Origin: Shimia sp.
GTDB lineage: Bacteria > Pseudomonadota > Alphaproteobacteria > Rhodobacterales > Rhodobacteraceae
Assembly (NCBI GenBank): GCA_024224295.1
Contig: JAAENN010000020.1
Span: 80,576-144,575, forward strand
DNA: 64,000 nt
Reading direction: 5' to 3'
Under the pieces are notes generated by a model, which saw nothing but the letters and a program-made list of their open reading frames with translations, did not search any database and was not told the DNA's origin. The translations under genes were made by a program, and so were the position numbers. This document shows, one piece after another, positions 52,446 through 62,056 of the stretch. Numbering within the stretch: the stretch's first letter is position 1; the number at the start of each line of letters is the position of its first letter.

Positions 52446-55406
52446 ATGACCGAACAGTCGCCAAACGACATCTTCCACGCCTCCTCCTTTATGCAGGGGC
52501 ACAATGCGGAATACCTCGAACAGATGTACGCCCGCTACGCCGCCGACCCCGCTGCGGTTGACGAAGTCTGGCAGGAGTTCTTCCGCCAGCTTGGTGATGC
52601 AGAGCTGGATGTGAAAGCAGAGGCCTCCGGCCCGTCTTGGGCCCGCAATGATTGGCCCCTACAGCCAAATGATGACCTTACGTCTTCCCTGACCGGCGAA
52701 TGGCCGGAACAGGTTGAAGCCAAGGCCGCAGGCAAAAAGATCAAAGAGAAAGCCGCCGAGAAAGGCGTTGAGGTCTCTGACGAAGCCATCAAACGCGCGG
52801 TACTAGACAGCATCCGCGCCCTGATGATCATCCGCGCCTACCGTATTCGCGGTCACCTGATTGCCGACATCGACCCGCTGGGCATGCGCGATCAGACCCC
52901 GCATCCTGAGCTTGATCCAAAATCCTACGGCTTTTCTGACGCCGATATGGATCGCCCGATCTTCATCGACAAAGTGCTGGGCCTCGACATCGCCACGATG
53001 CGCCAGATCATGGACATCGTGAAGCGCACCTACTGCGGCACTTTTGCGCTGCAATACATGCACATCTCCAACCCCGAAGAAGCGAGCTGGCTGAAAGAGC
53101 GCATCGAAGGGTACGACAAAGAAATCACCTTCACCCGTGAAGGCCGCAAGGCGATCCTCAACAAACTGGTCGAAGCTGAAGGCTTTGAGAAGTTCCTGCA
53201 CGTGAAATACATGGGCACCAAGCGCTTTGGTCTGGACGGCGGTGAAAGCCTAATTCCAGCCATGGAGCAGGTGATCAAGCGCGGCGGCAGCCTCGGCGTC
53301 GAAGAGATTGTCATCGGCATGCCACACCGTGGCCGCCTGTCAGTATTGGCCAACGTGATGGCCAAGCCGTACCGCGCGATTTTCAATGAATTCCAAGGCG
53401 GCAGCTTTAAACCCGAAGATGTCGACGGCTCTGGTGACGTGAAATACCACCTCGGCGCATCTTCTGACCGTGAATTCAATGGCAACACCGTCCACCTCAG
53501 CCTGACCGCGAACCCATCGCACCTTGAGGCGGTAAATCCGGTTGTTCTGGGCAAAGTCCGCGCCAAACAAGACCAACGCAACGACGATGCCCGCACCACT
53601 GTGATGCCGATCTTGTTGCACGGCGACGCCGCCTTTGCCGGCCAAGGCGTTGTGGCAGAGTGTTTTGCTCTGTCTGGCCTCAAGGGCCACAAAACCGGCG
53701 GCACCATGCACATCGTGGTGAACAACCAGATCGGCTTCACCACCGCACCGCACTTCTCCCGTTCTTCACCATACCCAACCGACAACGCGCTGGTTGTGGA
53801 AGCGCCAATCTTCCACGTGAACGGCGACGACCCGGAAGCGGTTGTCCACGCTGCGAAAGTGGCGACGGAATTCCGTCAAAAATTCCAGAAAGACGTCGTC
53901 ATCGACATGTTCTGCTACCGCCGTTTTGGTCACAACGAGGGCGACGAGCCCATGTTCACCAACCCGGTGATGTACAAGCGCATCAAAAAGCAGAAAACCA
54001 CGCTGACGCTTTACACCGAGCGTCTGGTGAAAGACGGTCTCATTCCTGAGGGCGAGATCGAGGACATGAAGGCCTCTTTCCAAGCGCACCTCAACACGGA
54101 GTTTGAAACCGGCAAAGAGTATAAGCCTAATAAGGCTGACTGGCTCGACGGTCGCTGGTCCCACCTGGACAAACGCGGCGAAGACTATGAGCGGGGCCAA
54201 ACCTCGATCAAACCGGAAACCATGGCAGAGATCGGCAAATCGCTGTCCTCCGTGCCAGAAGGCTTCCCACTTCACAAAACTGTTGGCCGTCTTCTCGACA
54301 CCCGCGGCAAGATGTTCTCGTCAGGCAAAGGCTTTGACTGGGCCACCGCCGAAGCCATGGCATTTGGCTCCCTGATGACCGAAGGGTATCCAGTACGTCT
54401 GTCCGGTCAGGACGCCACCCGCGGCACCTTCTCTCAGCGTCACTCCGGTATCATCAATCAGGACACAGAAGAGCGCTACTTCCCGCTCAATAACATCCGC
54501 GCCGGTCAGAGCCAGTACGAAGTCATCGACTCCGCGCTGTCTGAATACGCGGTGCTGGGTTTTGAATACGGCTACTCTCTGGCAGAACCAAACGCACTGA
54601 CCCTCTGGGAAGCCCAGTTTGGTGATTTTGCCAACGGTGCGCAGATCATGTTTGACCAGTTCATCAGCTCCGGCGAAAGCAAATGGCTGCGCATGTCCGG
54701 CCTGACCGTCCTGCTGCCACATGGTTTCGAAGGTCAGGGTCCAGAGCACTCCTCTGCCCGCCTGGAACGCTTCCTGCAGATGTGTGGGGGTGACAACTGG
54801 ATCGTTGCGAACTGTACGACACCAGCCAACTACTTCCACATCCTGCGCCGTCAGCTGCACCGCACCTTCCGCAAGCCGCTGATCCTGATGACACCAAAGT
54901 CCCTGCTGCGCCATAAGCTGGCAATTTCCGAAGCAGAAGACTTTACCGATGGATCGTCTTTCCACCGCGTACTCTGGGATGACGCCCAAAAAGGCAACTC
55001 CGACACAACGCTGGCCAAGGACAAAGATGTCAAACGCGTCGTCATGTGCTCCGGCAAAGTCTACTATGACCTGCTGGAAGAGCGTGACGCCCGTGGCATC
55101 GACGATGTCTACCTGATGCGGATTGAGCAATACTATCCGTTCCCGGCCCACTCGCTGATCAAGGAGCTTGAGCGCTTCAAGGATGCGGAAATGGTCTGGT
55201 GTCAGGAAGAGCCTAAAAACCAGGGTGCGTGGTCCTTCATTGAGCCCAACATTGAATGGGCGCTCACACGCATCAAAGCAAAACACTCCCGTCCGGTATA
55301 CGCAGGCCGCCCGGCCTCCGCCTCCCCTGCCACCGGACTGGCAAGCCAACACAAAGCCCAACAAGCAGCGCTGGTGGATGCCGCGCTCTCCATGGAAGGA
55401 AATTGA
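52446..55406 (+). CDS. sucA: 2-oxoglutarate dehydrogenase E1 component
   Basis: The 986-aa thiamine-diphosphate enzyme decarboxylates 2-oxoglutarate and passes succinyl to the E2 lipoyl arm. The N-terminus has ASSFMQGHNAEYLEQMYARY, the segment that binds the other subunits. ThDP and active-site regions are GMPHRGRLSVLANVMAKP, HGDAAFAGQGVVAE, DMFCYRRFGHNEGDEP and, in the C-terminal half, FSQRHSGIINQDTEERYFPL and LPHGFEGQGPEHSSARLERF. Length is as in other alphaproteobacteria. odhB begins four bases after the stop. A 250-base leader with the family A repeat precedes it. Confidence 0.98.
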   Translation: MTEQSPNDIFHASSFMQGHNAEYLEQMYARYAADPAAVDEVWQEFFRQLGDAELDVKAEASGPSWARNDWPLQPNDDLTSSLTGEWPEQVEAKAAGKKIKEKAAEKGVEVSDEAIKRAVLDSIRALMIIRAYRIRGHLIADIDPLGMRDQTPHPELDPKSYGFSDADMDRPIFIDKVLGLDIATMRQIMDIVKRTYCGTFALQYMHISNPEEASWLKERIEGYDKEITFTREGRKAILNKLVEAEGFEKFLHVKYMGTKRFGLDGGESLIPAMEQVIKRGGSLGVEEIVIGMPHRGRLSVLANVMAKPYRAIFNEFQGGSFKPEDVDGSGDVKYHLGASSDREFNGNTVHLSLTANPSHLEAVNPVVLGKVRAKQDQRNDDARTTVMPILLHGDAAFAGQGVVAECFALSGLKGHKTGGTMHIVVNNQIGFTTAPHFSRSSPYPTDNALVVEAPIFHVNGDDPEAVVHAAKVATEFRQKFQKDVVIDMFCYRRFGHNEGDEPMFTNPVMYKRIKKQKTTLTLYTERLVKDGLIPEGEIEDMKASFQAHLNTEFETGKEYKPNKADWLDGRWSHLDKRGEDYERGQTSIKPETMAEIGKSLSSVPEGFPLHKTVGRLLDTRGKMFSSGKGFDWATAEAMAFGSLMTEGYPVRLSGQDATRGTFSQRHSGIINQDTEERYFPLNNIRAGQSQYEVIDSALSEYAVLGFEYGYSLAEPNALTLWEAQFGDFANGAQIMFDQFISSGESKWLRMSGLTVLLPHGFEGQGPEHSSARLERFLQMCGGDNWIVANCTTPANYFHILRRQLHRTFRKPLILMTPKSLLRHKLAISEAEDFTDGSSFHRVLWDDAQKGNSDTTLAKDKDVKRVVMCSGKVYYDLLEERDARGIDDVYLMRIEQYYPFPAHSLIKELERFKDAEMVWCQEEPKNQGAWSFIEPNIEWALTRIKAKHSRPVYAGRPASASPATGLASQHKAQQAALVDAALSMEGN

Positions 55407-55409
55407 TCC

Positions 55410-56906
55410 ATGACCGAAGTTCGAGTCCCTACCCTTGGCGAATCCGTCACCGAAGCCACCGTTGCCACCTGGTTCAAAAAACCGGGTGATGCGGTCGCCG
55501 TGGACGAAATGCTCTGCGAGCTGGAAACCGACAAAGTGACCGTCGAAGTTCCTGCCCCGGCTGCAGGTGTTCTGGGTGAGATCGTGGCCGCCGAAGGCGA
55601 CACCGTGGGTGTTGATGCGCTGCTGGCCAATATCACAGCCGGCGAAGGTGCCGCTCCTGCGCCAGCCGCTGCAGCAGCACCTGCCGCCGCAGCCCCTGCT
55701 GCCGGTGGTGGCGACGCGGTTGACGTGATGGTCCCAACTCTGGGTGAATCCGTGACCGAGGCCACCGTGTCCACATGGTTCAAGGCTGTGGGTGACACTG
55801 TTGCGCAGGACGAGATGCTCTGTGAGCTGGAAACCGATAAGGTCTCCGTTGAGGTGCCCGCACCTGCGGCTGGTGTTCTGACTGAGATAATCGCAGCCGA
55901 AGGCGCAACAGTAGACGCCTCCGCAAAGCTGGCTGTGATTGGTGGCGCGTCTGCCTCTGCAGCCGCAGCACCTGCTGCTGCCCCAGCCGCCGCCGCCGCA
56001 CCAGCCGGGTCCGCTGATGTGGAAAACGCCCCATCGGCCAACAAGCTGATGGCAGAAAAAGGCATTGCTGCTTCTGCCGTTACCGGCACAGGCCGCGACG
56101 GTCGCATCATGAAAGAAGACGTGATGAAAGCCGCTCTAGCCCCGGCGCCTGCCGCTGCGCCAGCTCCGGCTGCTGCACCTCGCGCACCGGTATCTGCGGA
56201 CGACGCCTCCCGCGAAGAGCGGGTGAAAATGACACGCCTGCGTCAGACCATCGCCAAGCGTCTGAAGGAAAGCCAGAACACCGCCGCCATGCTGACCACC
56301 TACAACGAGGTCGACATGGGCGCGGTGATGGATCTGCGCAAAGAGTACAAAGATGCCTTTGAGAAAAAGCACGGCGTGCGTCTGGGCTTTATGTCTTTCT
56401 TCACCAAAGCTTGCTGCCATGCGCTGAAAGAGGTGCCAGAAGTCAACGCAGAGATCGACGGCACCGACATCGTGTACAAGAACTTCGTACACATGGGTGT
56501 GGCCGCTGGCACCCCAACCGGTCTGGTTGTGCCTGTGATCCGCGATGCCGACAGCATGTCTTTTGCGGAGATCGAAAAAGCCATTTCTGAAAAAGGCAAA
56601 CGGGCCCGTGACGGCAAACTGTCCATGGCGGAAATGCAGGGCGGCACCTTCACGCTCTCCAACGGCGGTGTCTATGGCTCCCTGATGTCCTCGCCAATCC
56701 TGAACCCACCGCAGTCCGGTATCCTCGGCATGCACAAAATTCAGGACCGTCCAATGGCGATCAACGGTCAAGTTGTGATCCGTCCAATGATGTATCTGGC
56801 CCTGTCCTACGATCACCGCATCGTGGATGGCAAAGGCGCCGTAACCTTCCTCGTGCGCGTGAAAGAAGCGCTGGAAGACCCACGCCGCCTGCTGATGGAT
56901 CTGTAA
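55410..56906 (+). CDS. odhB: Dihydrolipoamide succinyltransferase E2 with two lipoyl domains
   Basis: The 498-aa E2 core of 2-oxoglutarate dehydrogenase has two N-terminal lipoyl domains (about 2-76 and 105-180), each with the lipoylated Lys in CELETDKV(T/S)VEVPAP. Ala/Pro-rich swinging linkers join them. The E1/E3-binding domain [21 protein letters not shown] follows near residue 210. The catalytic domain (270-498) ends [16 protein letters not shown] with the HxxxDG motif. E. coli SucB has one lipoyl domain. The two lipoyl units are very similar in DNA, a sign of internal duplication. Confidence 0.97.
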   Translation: MTEVRVPTLGESVTEATVATWFKKPGDAVAVDEMLCELETDKVTVEVPAPAAGVLGEIVAAEGDTVGVDALLANITAGEGAAPAPAAAAAPAAAAPAAGGGDAVDVMVPTLGESVTEATVSTWFKAVGDTVAQDEMLCELETDKVSVEVPAPAAGVLTEIIAAEGATVDASAKLAVIGGASASAAAAPAAAPAAAAAPAGSADVENAPSANKLMAEKGIAASAVTGTGRDGRIMKEDVMKAALAPAPAAAPAPAAAPRAPVSADDASREERVKMTRLRQTIAKRLKESQNTAAMLTTYNEVDMGAVMDLRKEYKDAFEKKHGVRLGFMSFFTKACCHALKEVPEVNAEIDGTDIVYKNFVHMGVAAGTPTGLVVPVIRDADSMSFAEIEKAISEKGKRARDGKLSMAEMQGGTFTLSNGGVYGSLMSSPILNPPQSGILGMHKIQDRPMAINGQVVIRPMMYLALSYDHRIVDGKGAVTFLVRVKEALEDPRRLLMDL

Positions 56907-56963
56907 GCGATTTCTGGCCTCGGCAGATTGTCGAGGCCAGACCACACCTGTGTAGGCAACATC

Positions 56964-57329
56964 ATGCGGCTGCTCAAAACTGCAACAGAACTCAAACTGA
57001 TGTTCACAGCTCTCTTGGCTGCACTTGCACTTCCTATGCTGCTGAACATTGCTGTAGATGCGCCATCACATCTTCCACTTGCTCTTTTAGCTCTACCCTG
57101 TGCCAAGTTGCCTTTCCTCGTTTACGGAAGGCAGGCTGTAAGACAGAAAAGTAGGAACGGAGTGGTTTTCTTTGCCTGCTTTATCGCGATGGAAACTCTG
57201 TCCCTGTTGGTAATTCTGGCTGTTTCTGGAGTGCCATTGGTACTCGTAGATATAGTTCTGTCTGCTGTAGTTCTATTTTTCGCAATAGCTTGTTTGCGGT
57301 CTTTCGCTCCTGAGGTAACCCCCTCATGA
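56964..57329 (+). CDS. Small membrane protein, unknown
   Basis: From the ATG at 56964 (MRLLKTATELKLMFTALLAAL) the product has 121 residues and about four membrane helices: LMFTALLAALALPMLL, LPLALLALPCAKLPFLV, VVFFACFIAMETLSLLVILAV and LVDIVLSAVVLFFAIA. No family is recognised. The gene starts 57 bases after odhB and uses more T-ending codons than its neighbours. It has no evident tie to the OGDH complex. It may be a recent insertion. Confidence 0.5.
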   Translation: MRLLKTATELKLMFTALLAALALPMLLNIAVDAPSHLPLALLALPCAKLPFLVYGRQAVRQKSRNGVVFFACFIAMETLSLLVILAVSGVPLVLVDIVLSAVVLFFAIACLRSFAPEVTPS

Positions 57330-57406
57330 CTGGCTTGAGACCTACCTTGTGCCAACGCACCTTGAGCGGACAAACCACAAACAATGTGCCAAACTTAGGG
57401 CAGTGT

Positions 57407-57447
57407 CTGACCCTGGGTGGGCGTGAAGCGCCCTCCCTTGGGGAGGG
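57407..57447 (+). repeat. Intergenic stem-loop repeat family A, copy 2
   Basis: CTGACCCTGGGTGGG, six variable bases, GCGCCCTCCCTTGGGGAGGG. Apart from the short variable part it differs from copy 1 in one base. Here TGACCCT pairs with AGGGTCA just after the core, so the whole unit forms one hairpin with an inner CCCTCC/GGAGGG stem. It lies between the two small membrane-protein genes. Confidence 0.8.
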
Positions 57448-57482
57448 TCATACCCTCAGTCGTTCAATCGGAACATCCAAAG

Positions 57483-57998
57483 ATGTCTAAGGGCTCGTTG
57501 ATCTTTCTCTGGTTTATTTTGACCTGCCTAATGATCCTTTCAGCCAAGTCTATGGAGCTGTTGTTCCGGGCTTGGATAGAGTCCTCGCATTGCGCGCCGG
57601 TAACTTCTGCTGGGGGCACCTCCAACTGCTCTTGGAACGGCATCCGAGCGTCTGGTGCCCTTCAACTCGCCAGTCTACTTACTCTCTTGATACCTGTTAT
57701 TCCCCTCAGCTTGATTGCGGTTCTGGGTTCCAGTGTGTTTATGCCAATTCCAAAAACACTCTGGCCTTTCATAGTCTCGACAGGGCTTTGCATCGCTGCA
57801 TTGAACACATTCTGGATTGAATGGCAGATACCGAAGTATCACTCTGATCATCCGGCTTTAGACCTTTTGTTTTCTTTCCTCAAAGTTGACCCAGCCTGGT
57901 TGTCGTACCTTTGTGCGCTGTCTGCATTGGGTTTGATCGTCATTAGCTTCGGAGCGAAATCGCTTGTCAAAGCTAGAAAGGCGGTATCAAAACCATGA
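57483..57998 (+). CDS. Small membrane protein, unknown
   Basis: The start at 57483 (MSKGSLIFLWFILTCLMILS) gives 171 residues; the track start would lie inside the repeat. Four membrane segments are visible: LIFLWFILTCLMILSA, LLTLLIPVIPLSLIAVLGSS, TLWPFIVSTGLCIAALNTFW and WLSYLCALSALGLIVISFG. An extracytoplasmic loop contains two Cys (SSHCAPVTSAGGTSNCSW). The C-terminus is basic (KSLVKARKAVSKP). No family is recognised. Like the previous gene it sits between odhB and lpdA and looks like an accessory insertion. Confidence 0.5.
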   Translation: MSKGSLIFLWFILTCLMILSAKSMELLFRAWIESSHCAPVTSAGGTSNCSWNGIRASGALQLASLLTLLIPVIPLSLIAVLGSSVFMPIPKTLWPFIVSTGLCIAALNTFWIEWQIPKYHSDHPALDLLFSFLKVDPAWLSYLCALSALGLIVISFGAKSLVKARKAVSKP

Positions 57999-58008
57999 AG
58001 CAAATCCC

Positions 58009-58051
58009 CACCTCCGCGATACAGTCGCAATACCGACGCTATGCAGACGTG
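58009..58051. repeat. Intergenic repeat family B, copy 2
   Basis: CACCTCCGCGATACAGTCG, CA, ATACCGAC, GCT, ATGCAGACGTG. It matches the copy at 32226-32268 at 27 of 29 bases in the first block, with the same spacing throughout. It lies between a membrane-protein gene and the 39-aa ORF. Confidence 0.8.
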
Positions 58052-58150
58052 CAAAAATCGCCCAAACTGACCTCATTGGAGAGACGCGCATTTCCCCTGC
58101 CCGCCGCTGGCCCCGCGCCGCGCGAGATGCAGGACACAGGAGGTTAGACC

Positions 58151-58270
58151 ATGCCCACCAATGTGCTCTGGCAAGCTGATATTGCCTTTTTTGACAGCGG
58201 GGAACTCGCCATACACATGGAACGCGACGGCATCACCAACGTCACATTTAAACTGTTGAAACCCGAATAA
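58151..58270 (+). CDS. Small ORF of 39 aa between odhB and lpdA
   Basis: This ORF is too short for the track. The ATG at 58151 has AGGAGGT eight bases upstream, one of the best ribosome sites in the window. The product starts MPTNVLWQADIAFFDSGELA, continues IHMERDGITNVTFKLLKPE and has no membrane segment; alternating hydrophobic and polar residues suggest a small beta structure. It ends 86 bases before lpdA on the same strand. No family is recognised; the ribosome site and position argue that it is translated. Confidence 0.5.
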   Translation: MPTNVLWQADIAFFDSGELAIHMERDGITNVTFKLLKPE

Positions 58271-58356
58271 AGACCAACCATATCAATCTCTTGTAATGAG
58301 ATCCTTCCCACAAGACGGGGCATGCCGCCCCTGCAATAGACCAAGGAAACACACCT

Positions 58357-59751
58357 ATGGCTCAATATGACGTCATCATCATCGGCGCAGGCCCTGGCGG
58401 CTACGTCTCTGCAATCCGCTGCGCTCAGCTGGGCCTGAAAACCGCCATCGTGGAGGGCCGCGAAACGCTGGGCGGCACCTGCCTGAACATTGGCTGTATC
58501 CCGTCCAAGGCACTGCTGCACGCGACCCACATGCTGCATGAGGCCGAGCACAACTTTGCCGACATGGGGCTGAAGGGCAAAAGCCCGTCTGTGGATTGGG
58601 CGCAGATGAAGGCCTATAAGACTGATGTTGTTGGACAAAACACCGGCGGTGTTGAGTTCCTGATGAAGAAGAACAAGATCGACTGGCTCAAAGGTTGGGC
58701 CTCTATTCCTGCCGCCGGTCAGGTCAAAGTGGGTGACGACACACACGAAGCCAAAAACATCGTGATCGCCTCTGGCTCCGTGCCATCCTCCCTGCCAGGT
58801 GTTGAGGTCGACAACGACAAAGGCATCGTGGTCGACAGCACTGGCGCGCTCGACCTGCCCAAAGTTCCAAAGAAAATGACCGTGATCGGCGCGGGCGTGA
58901 TTGGTCTGGAACTCGGCTCCGTCTACGCCCGCCTCGGCGCGGAAGTGACCGTGGTGGAATACATGGACGCCGTTTGCCCTGGCATGGATGCGGATGTACA
59001 GCGTACCTTCAAGCGTATCCTTGAAAAGCAAGGACTTAAGTTCATCATGGGGGCGGCTGTGCAAGGCGTGGACGCCACCAAAACCAAAGCTAAAGTACGC
59101 TACCTGCCTAAGAAAGGCGGCGACGAAGAGGTTGTCGACGCAGATGTGGTGCTGGTTGCCACTGGTCGTAAACCATTTGCAGAAGGTCTGGGTCTCGACG
59201 CGCTTGGCGTCAAAATGACCGAACGCGGCCAGATCGCCGTAGACGGCAAATGGGCCACCAACGTGCCGGGCATCTACGCCATTGGCGATGTTATCGAAGG
59301 CCCAATGCTCGCCCACAAAGCTGAAGACGAAGGCATGGCGGTCGCCGACGTGCTCGCAGGCAATCATGGCCACGTGAACTACGGCGTGATCCCTGGCGTG
59401 GTCTACACCACCCCGGAGGTTGCTACCGTCGGCGCCACTGAGGCCGCACTGAAAGCCGAAGGTCGCAAGATCAAGGTTGGCAAGTTCATGTTCATGGGCA
59501 ACGCCCGCGCCAAAGCGGTGCACCAAGGCGAAGGCTTTGTGAAAATCATCGTCGACAAAGAGACCGACCGCGTGCTTGGCGCAGCGATCATTGGCCCGGC
59601 AGCGGGCGACATGATCCACGAGCTGTGTGTGGCCATGGAGTTCGGCGCCTCGGCTCAGGACATTGCCCTGACCTGCCACGCGCACCCAACCTACTCTGAA
59701 GCGGTCCGCGAAGCTGCGCTCGCTTGTGGTGACGGCGCGATCCACAGCTAA
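58357..59751 (+). CDS. lpdA: Dihydrolipoyl dehydrogenase (E3)
   Basis: The 464-aa FAD disulfide reductase re-oxidises lipoyl groups of OGDH. FAD motif [21 protein letters not shown] at residues 6-26 and the redox-active disulfide [16 protein letters not shown] at about 39-54 are present. The NAD motif is [20 protein letters not shown]. The dimer-interface end has THCHAHPT-like [17 protein letters not shown], with the catalytic His-Glu pair. AAGGAAA lies upstream of the ATG. It closes the sucA-odhB-lpdA set, although three small ORFs and repeat elements separate it from odhB. It is followed by a strong terminator. Confidence 0.98.
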   Translation: MAQYDVIIIGAGPGGYVSAIRCAQLGLKTAIVEGRETLGGTCLNIGCIPSKALLHATHMLHEAEHNFADMGLKGKSPSVDWAQMKAYKTDVVGQNTGGVEFLMKKNKIDWLKGWASIPAAGQVKVGDDTHEAKNIVIASGSVPSSLPGVEVDNDKGIVVDSTGALDLPKVPKKMTVIGAGVIGLELGSVYARLGAEVTVVEYMDAVCPGMDADVQRTFKRILEKQGLKFIMGAAVQGVDATKTKAKVRYLPKKGGDEEVVDADVVLVATGRKPFAEGLGLDALGVKMTERGQIAVDGKWATNVPGIYAIGDVIEGPMLAHKAEDEGMAVADVLAGNHGHVNYGVIPGVVYTTPEVATVGATEAALKAEGRKIKVGKFMFMGNARAKAVHQGEGFVKIIVDKETDRVLGAAIIGPAAGDMIHELCVAMEFGASAQDIALTCHAHPTYSEAVREAALACGDGAIHS

Positions 59752-59770
59752 GTTGTTTTTTTGACACGAC

Positions 59771-59800
59771 AAAGGGCGCCTATTGAGGCGCCCTTTTTTT
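59771..59800 (+). terminator. Rho-independent terminator of lpdA
   Basis: AAAGGGCGCC, TATTGA and GGCGCCCTTT form a 10-bp stem followed by more T (eight T in the run in total, counting the stem). It starts 20 bases after the stop. Confidence 0.95.
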
Positions 59801-59968
59801 GTGGTTGCCCCAAAGCACCAAAAGGCAGGTCTCCTCCAATACCTTCCCATGCGCATCAGGGCGTCAGAATCTATTAAAAAGAGACCATATCTGATATCAT
59901 TCAACGATAAGGACAATTCACTTTCAACTTCCCTCGCGAATTCACCCAATCAAAAAGGCAGTATTTCC

Positions 59969-61405
59969 ATGAGGTCTTTCCCACTAAATCCTTGTCTATC
60001 TATCGTTTTCACCGCCGCTTTGAGCTTCCCGGTTGTTGCCCAGGATATGCGGCCACACTACCAACCGATTTCTGCCGACTATGGCTATCGCCCCAACAAT
60101 GAAGCCCTACAAGAAGCCGTCGATTCGCAAGATCGCGCCGCAGTCCGCGAACACGGATGGCGTCTTTGGGCTGGGATCATGCAGCCATTGGAGAGTGATC
60201 CAACATGGCCCCTGTGGCTCAGCTGGCGCACTACCTTTGATGCATTTGAAGCGAAGGACCCACCGCCCGTTACGCCACACCGCGGCCTGCCACCCGCGCA
60301 TGCAACCGCTGGGGCCACCCCCCTCCCTGTTTCAGCAGGCCAAGTTCCCAACGTGAACACCCCCTCGCCCAAGTATCCGGTGCCAACCTATGTGATCGAC
60401 ACATTCCCCGCTGCCGTGACCAAAGGCGATGACGGATACTCAATCAATGATGGCCTGTTCTTTCAGTCCAACGGCGACATCATGATTGCAACCGAAAGCC
60501 TGTCTCAAGACGGGTATGATGCGATCCGCGCCAATGAACTTTATCTGAAAGACAAACTAGCAGCACTTCAAGCCGCTGGCGAAAATGTCGACCTGCCGCT
60601 CAGCTATGTGTCCACCAAGCACATGTACTGGCCGGTACGTGCCGACGGCCTGACACCTTTCCCTGTGTGGCAAAACAACTTACCCGACTGGTTCTCCGGC
60701 TACGCTGGCTATGAAGTCTGGAACACGCTGGTGGCCATCGACCCAAGCGGCAGTCAGGGCAAGTCCGATGTTCTGGTCGACTATCTTTATGGTCTGGAAA
60801 CGCCCGAAGGAGCCAAAATCCCTCCCCAAAAGCGGCACGCGCGTGTCGTTGATTTGCAAAACTTCTACCACCACAAGGTGACACAGGCCGATTGGGACAT
60901 GTTTACGGAGGCCGACAAAGCCATCATCACAGCGGCCAGCCTGTGGCTCTATGACGAGCCTTTCAAAGTCGGCGACTACCTCGCCACTGTAGCCATGCAT
61001 GTGGTGACCAAAGAAATCCCCAGCTGGTCTTTCCAAAGTGTCTGGTGGTCGCCAACACCAAACCACGGCAAATACGCCAAAGACCGGCCCGAAGATCTCA
61101 AAGCCGAAGGCCCATGGGATCAGTATCTTCTGACGGATTCCTACGATTTTCCGGTAGATGCCGAAGGCGATTTGGACATCGCCGTTAATCCCTACATCGA
61201 GGGCGTGATACATCCCATCGCAACAAACTGTCGCAACTGTCATGTACGGGCAGGATACCCGTCCAGCCCAAGTGCCACACCACACACCAGCTATCAGAAC
61301 GCCGCTTGCCCCGGGCTTTTGACAATGCTGACGCCCGACAACGCGTGCTTTGAAGGCATTGCCTTGTCTGACTTTGCTTGGATTATACCAGATCGGGCCA
61401 AGTAA
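59969..61405 (+). CDS. Periplasmic protein with one CxxCH haem motif, unknown function
   Basis: The start at 59969 gives a signal peptide MRSFPLNPCLSIVFTAALSFP ending VVAQD, total 478 residues. The body has no recognised domain but is rich in aromatic residues (WRLWAGIMQPLESDPTWPLW, FYHHKVTQADWDMF, WSFQSVWWSP). Near the C-terminus NCRNCHVRAGYPSS holds a single CxxCH, so c-type haem attachment is likely. More Cys follow (AACPGLL, NACFEG). It resembles uncharacterised cytochrome-annotated proteins of proteobacteria. It is a single gene after the lpdA terminator. A role in periplasmic electron transfer is only inferred. Confidence 0.65.
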   Translation: MRSFPLNPCLSIVFTAALSFPVVAQDMRPHYQPISADYGYRPNNEALQEAVDSQDRAAVREHGWRLWAGIMQPLESDPTWPLWLSWRTTFDAFEAKDPPPVTPHRGLPPAHATAGATPLPVSAGQVPNVNTPSPKYPVPTYVIDTFPAAVTKGDDGYSINDGLFFQSNGDIMIATESLSQDGYDAIRANELYLKDKLAALQAAGENVDLPLSYVSTKHMYWPVRADGLTPFPVWQNNLPDWFSGYAGYEVWNTLVAIDPSGSQGKSDVLVDYLYGLETPEGAKIPPQKRHARVVDLQNFYHHKVTQADWDMFTEADKAIITAASLWLYDEPFKVGDYLATVAMHVVTKEIPSWSFQSVWWSPTPNHGKYAKDRPEDLKAEGPWDQYLLTDSYDFPVDAEGDLDIAVNPYIEGVIHPIATNCRNCHVRAGYPSSPSATPHTSYQNAACPGLLTMLTPDNACFEGIALSDFAWIIPDRAK

Positions 61406-61450
61406 TCTGCGCCTCTGGGACTGTGCCAACGGCCCGGAGGTCAAGCATTC

Positions 61451-62056
61451 CTACCACATTGTCTTGGCGGCCCGCGCCGCCCAGGCATCGTCATAAGTTT
61501 GGCCGCCCTCCGCGCCTTCCGTCTGTTCTGCAGGGATTTTTCCAAAGCTCGGGAGCTTAGAGCCATCTTCGTGACCGGACCAAACTTCCGCACGCAAAAG
61601 TGCTCGGGCACATTGTGCATAAATTTCGCCAACCTTTATCACAATAACCGAACGGGGATGCCGCCCCCGCACTTCAAAGCTTTGGCACAGCTCTTGACCA
61701 AGCGTTACGCGTGCAACACCATTGACCCGCACAGCGTTGTTGCACCCTGGCACCATGAACATCAGCGAAATCCGCCCGTCTGCCACGATATTGCGCAAGG
61801 TGTCTATGCGGTTGTTGCCACGCCAATCCGGCATCGCCAAAGTCTGGTTGTCCAAAACGCGCACCACAGGGCCATTGTCCCCACGTGGACTACCGTCCGT
61901 CCCACTTGATCCGACGGTGGAAACTACACAAAAGCGCGATGCCATAATCCACGTCCGATACGCTGGAGTCAGTTCCATTGCGGCTTTATGAATTGAGGCC
62001 GACCCCACCTCGCCATAAATCGCCTCCAGCGCGCCAATATCAGTCACATACTCCAT
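61451..62056 (-). CDS. Pyridoxamine 5'-phosphate oxidase-like FMN flavoprotein
   Basis: The start at 62056 (MEYVTDIGALEAIYGEVGSAS) gives 201 residues. The split-barrel PPOX fold shows FCVVSTVGSSGTDGSPRGD, which lies in the FMN-binding strand, followed by LAMPDWRGNNRIDTLRNIV and ISLMFMVPGCNNAVRVNG. This matches the MSMEG_1061-type PPOX subfamily by pattern. The gene overlaps the end of plsC by 17 bases, so it belongs to the ftsE-ftsX-plsC transcript. Reaction unknown; it may be a flavin-dependent reductase. Confidence 0.82.
   Translation of the reverse strand: MEYVTDIGALEAIYGEVGSASIHKAAMELTPAYRTWIMASRFCVVSTVGSSGTDGSPRGDNGPVVRVLDNQTLAMPDWRGNNRIDTLRNIVADGRISLMFMVPGCNNAVRVNGVARVTLGQELCQSFEVRGRHPRSVIVIKVGEIYAQCARALLRAEVWSGHEDGSKLPSFGKIPAEQTEGAEGGQTYDDAWAARAAKTMW

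Noticed and set aside
58144-59949. 601-aa minus-strand ORF over lpdA
   Set aside because: Antisense to lpdA across its terminator; long open frame explained by codon bias.
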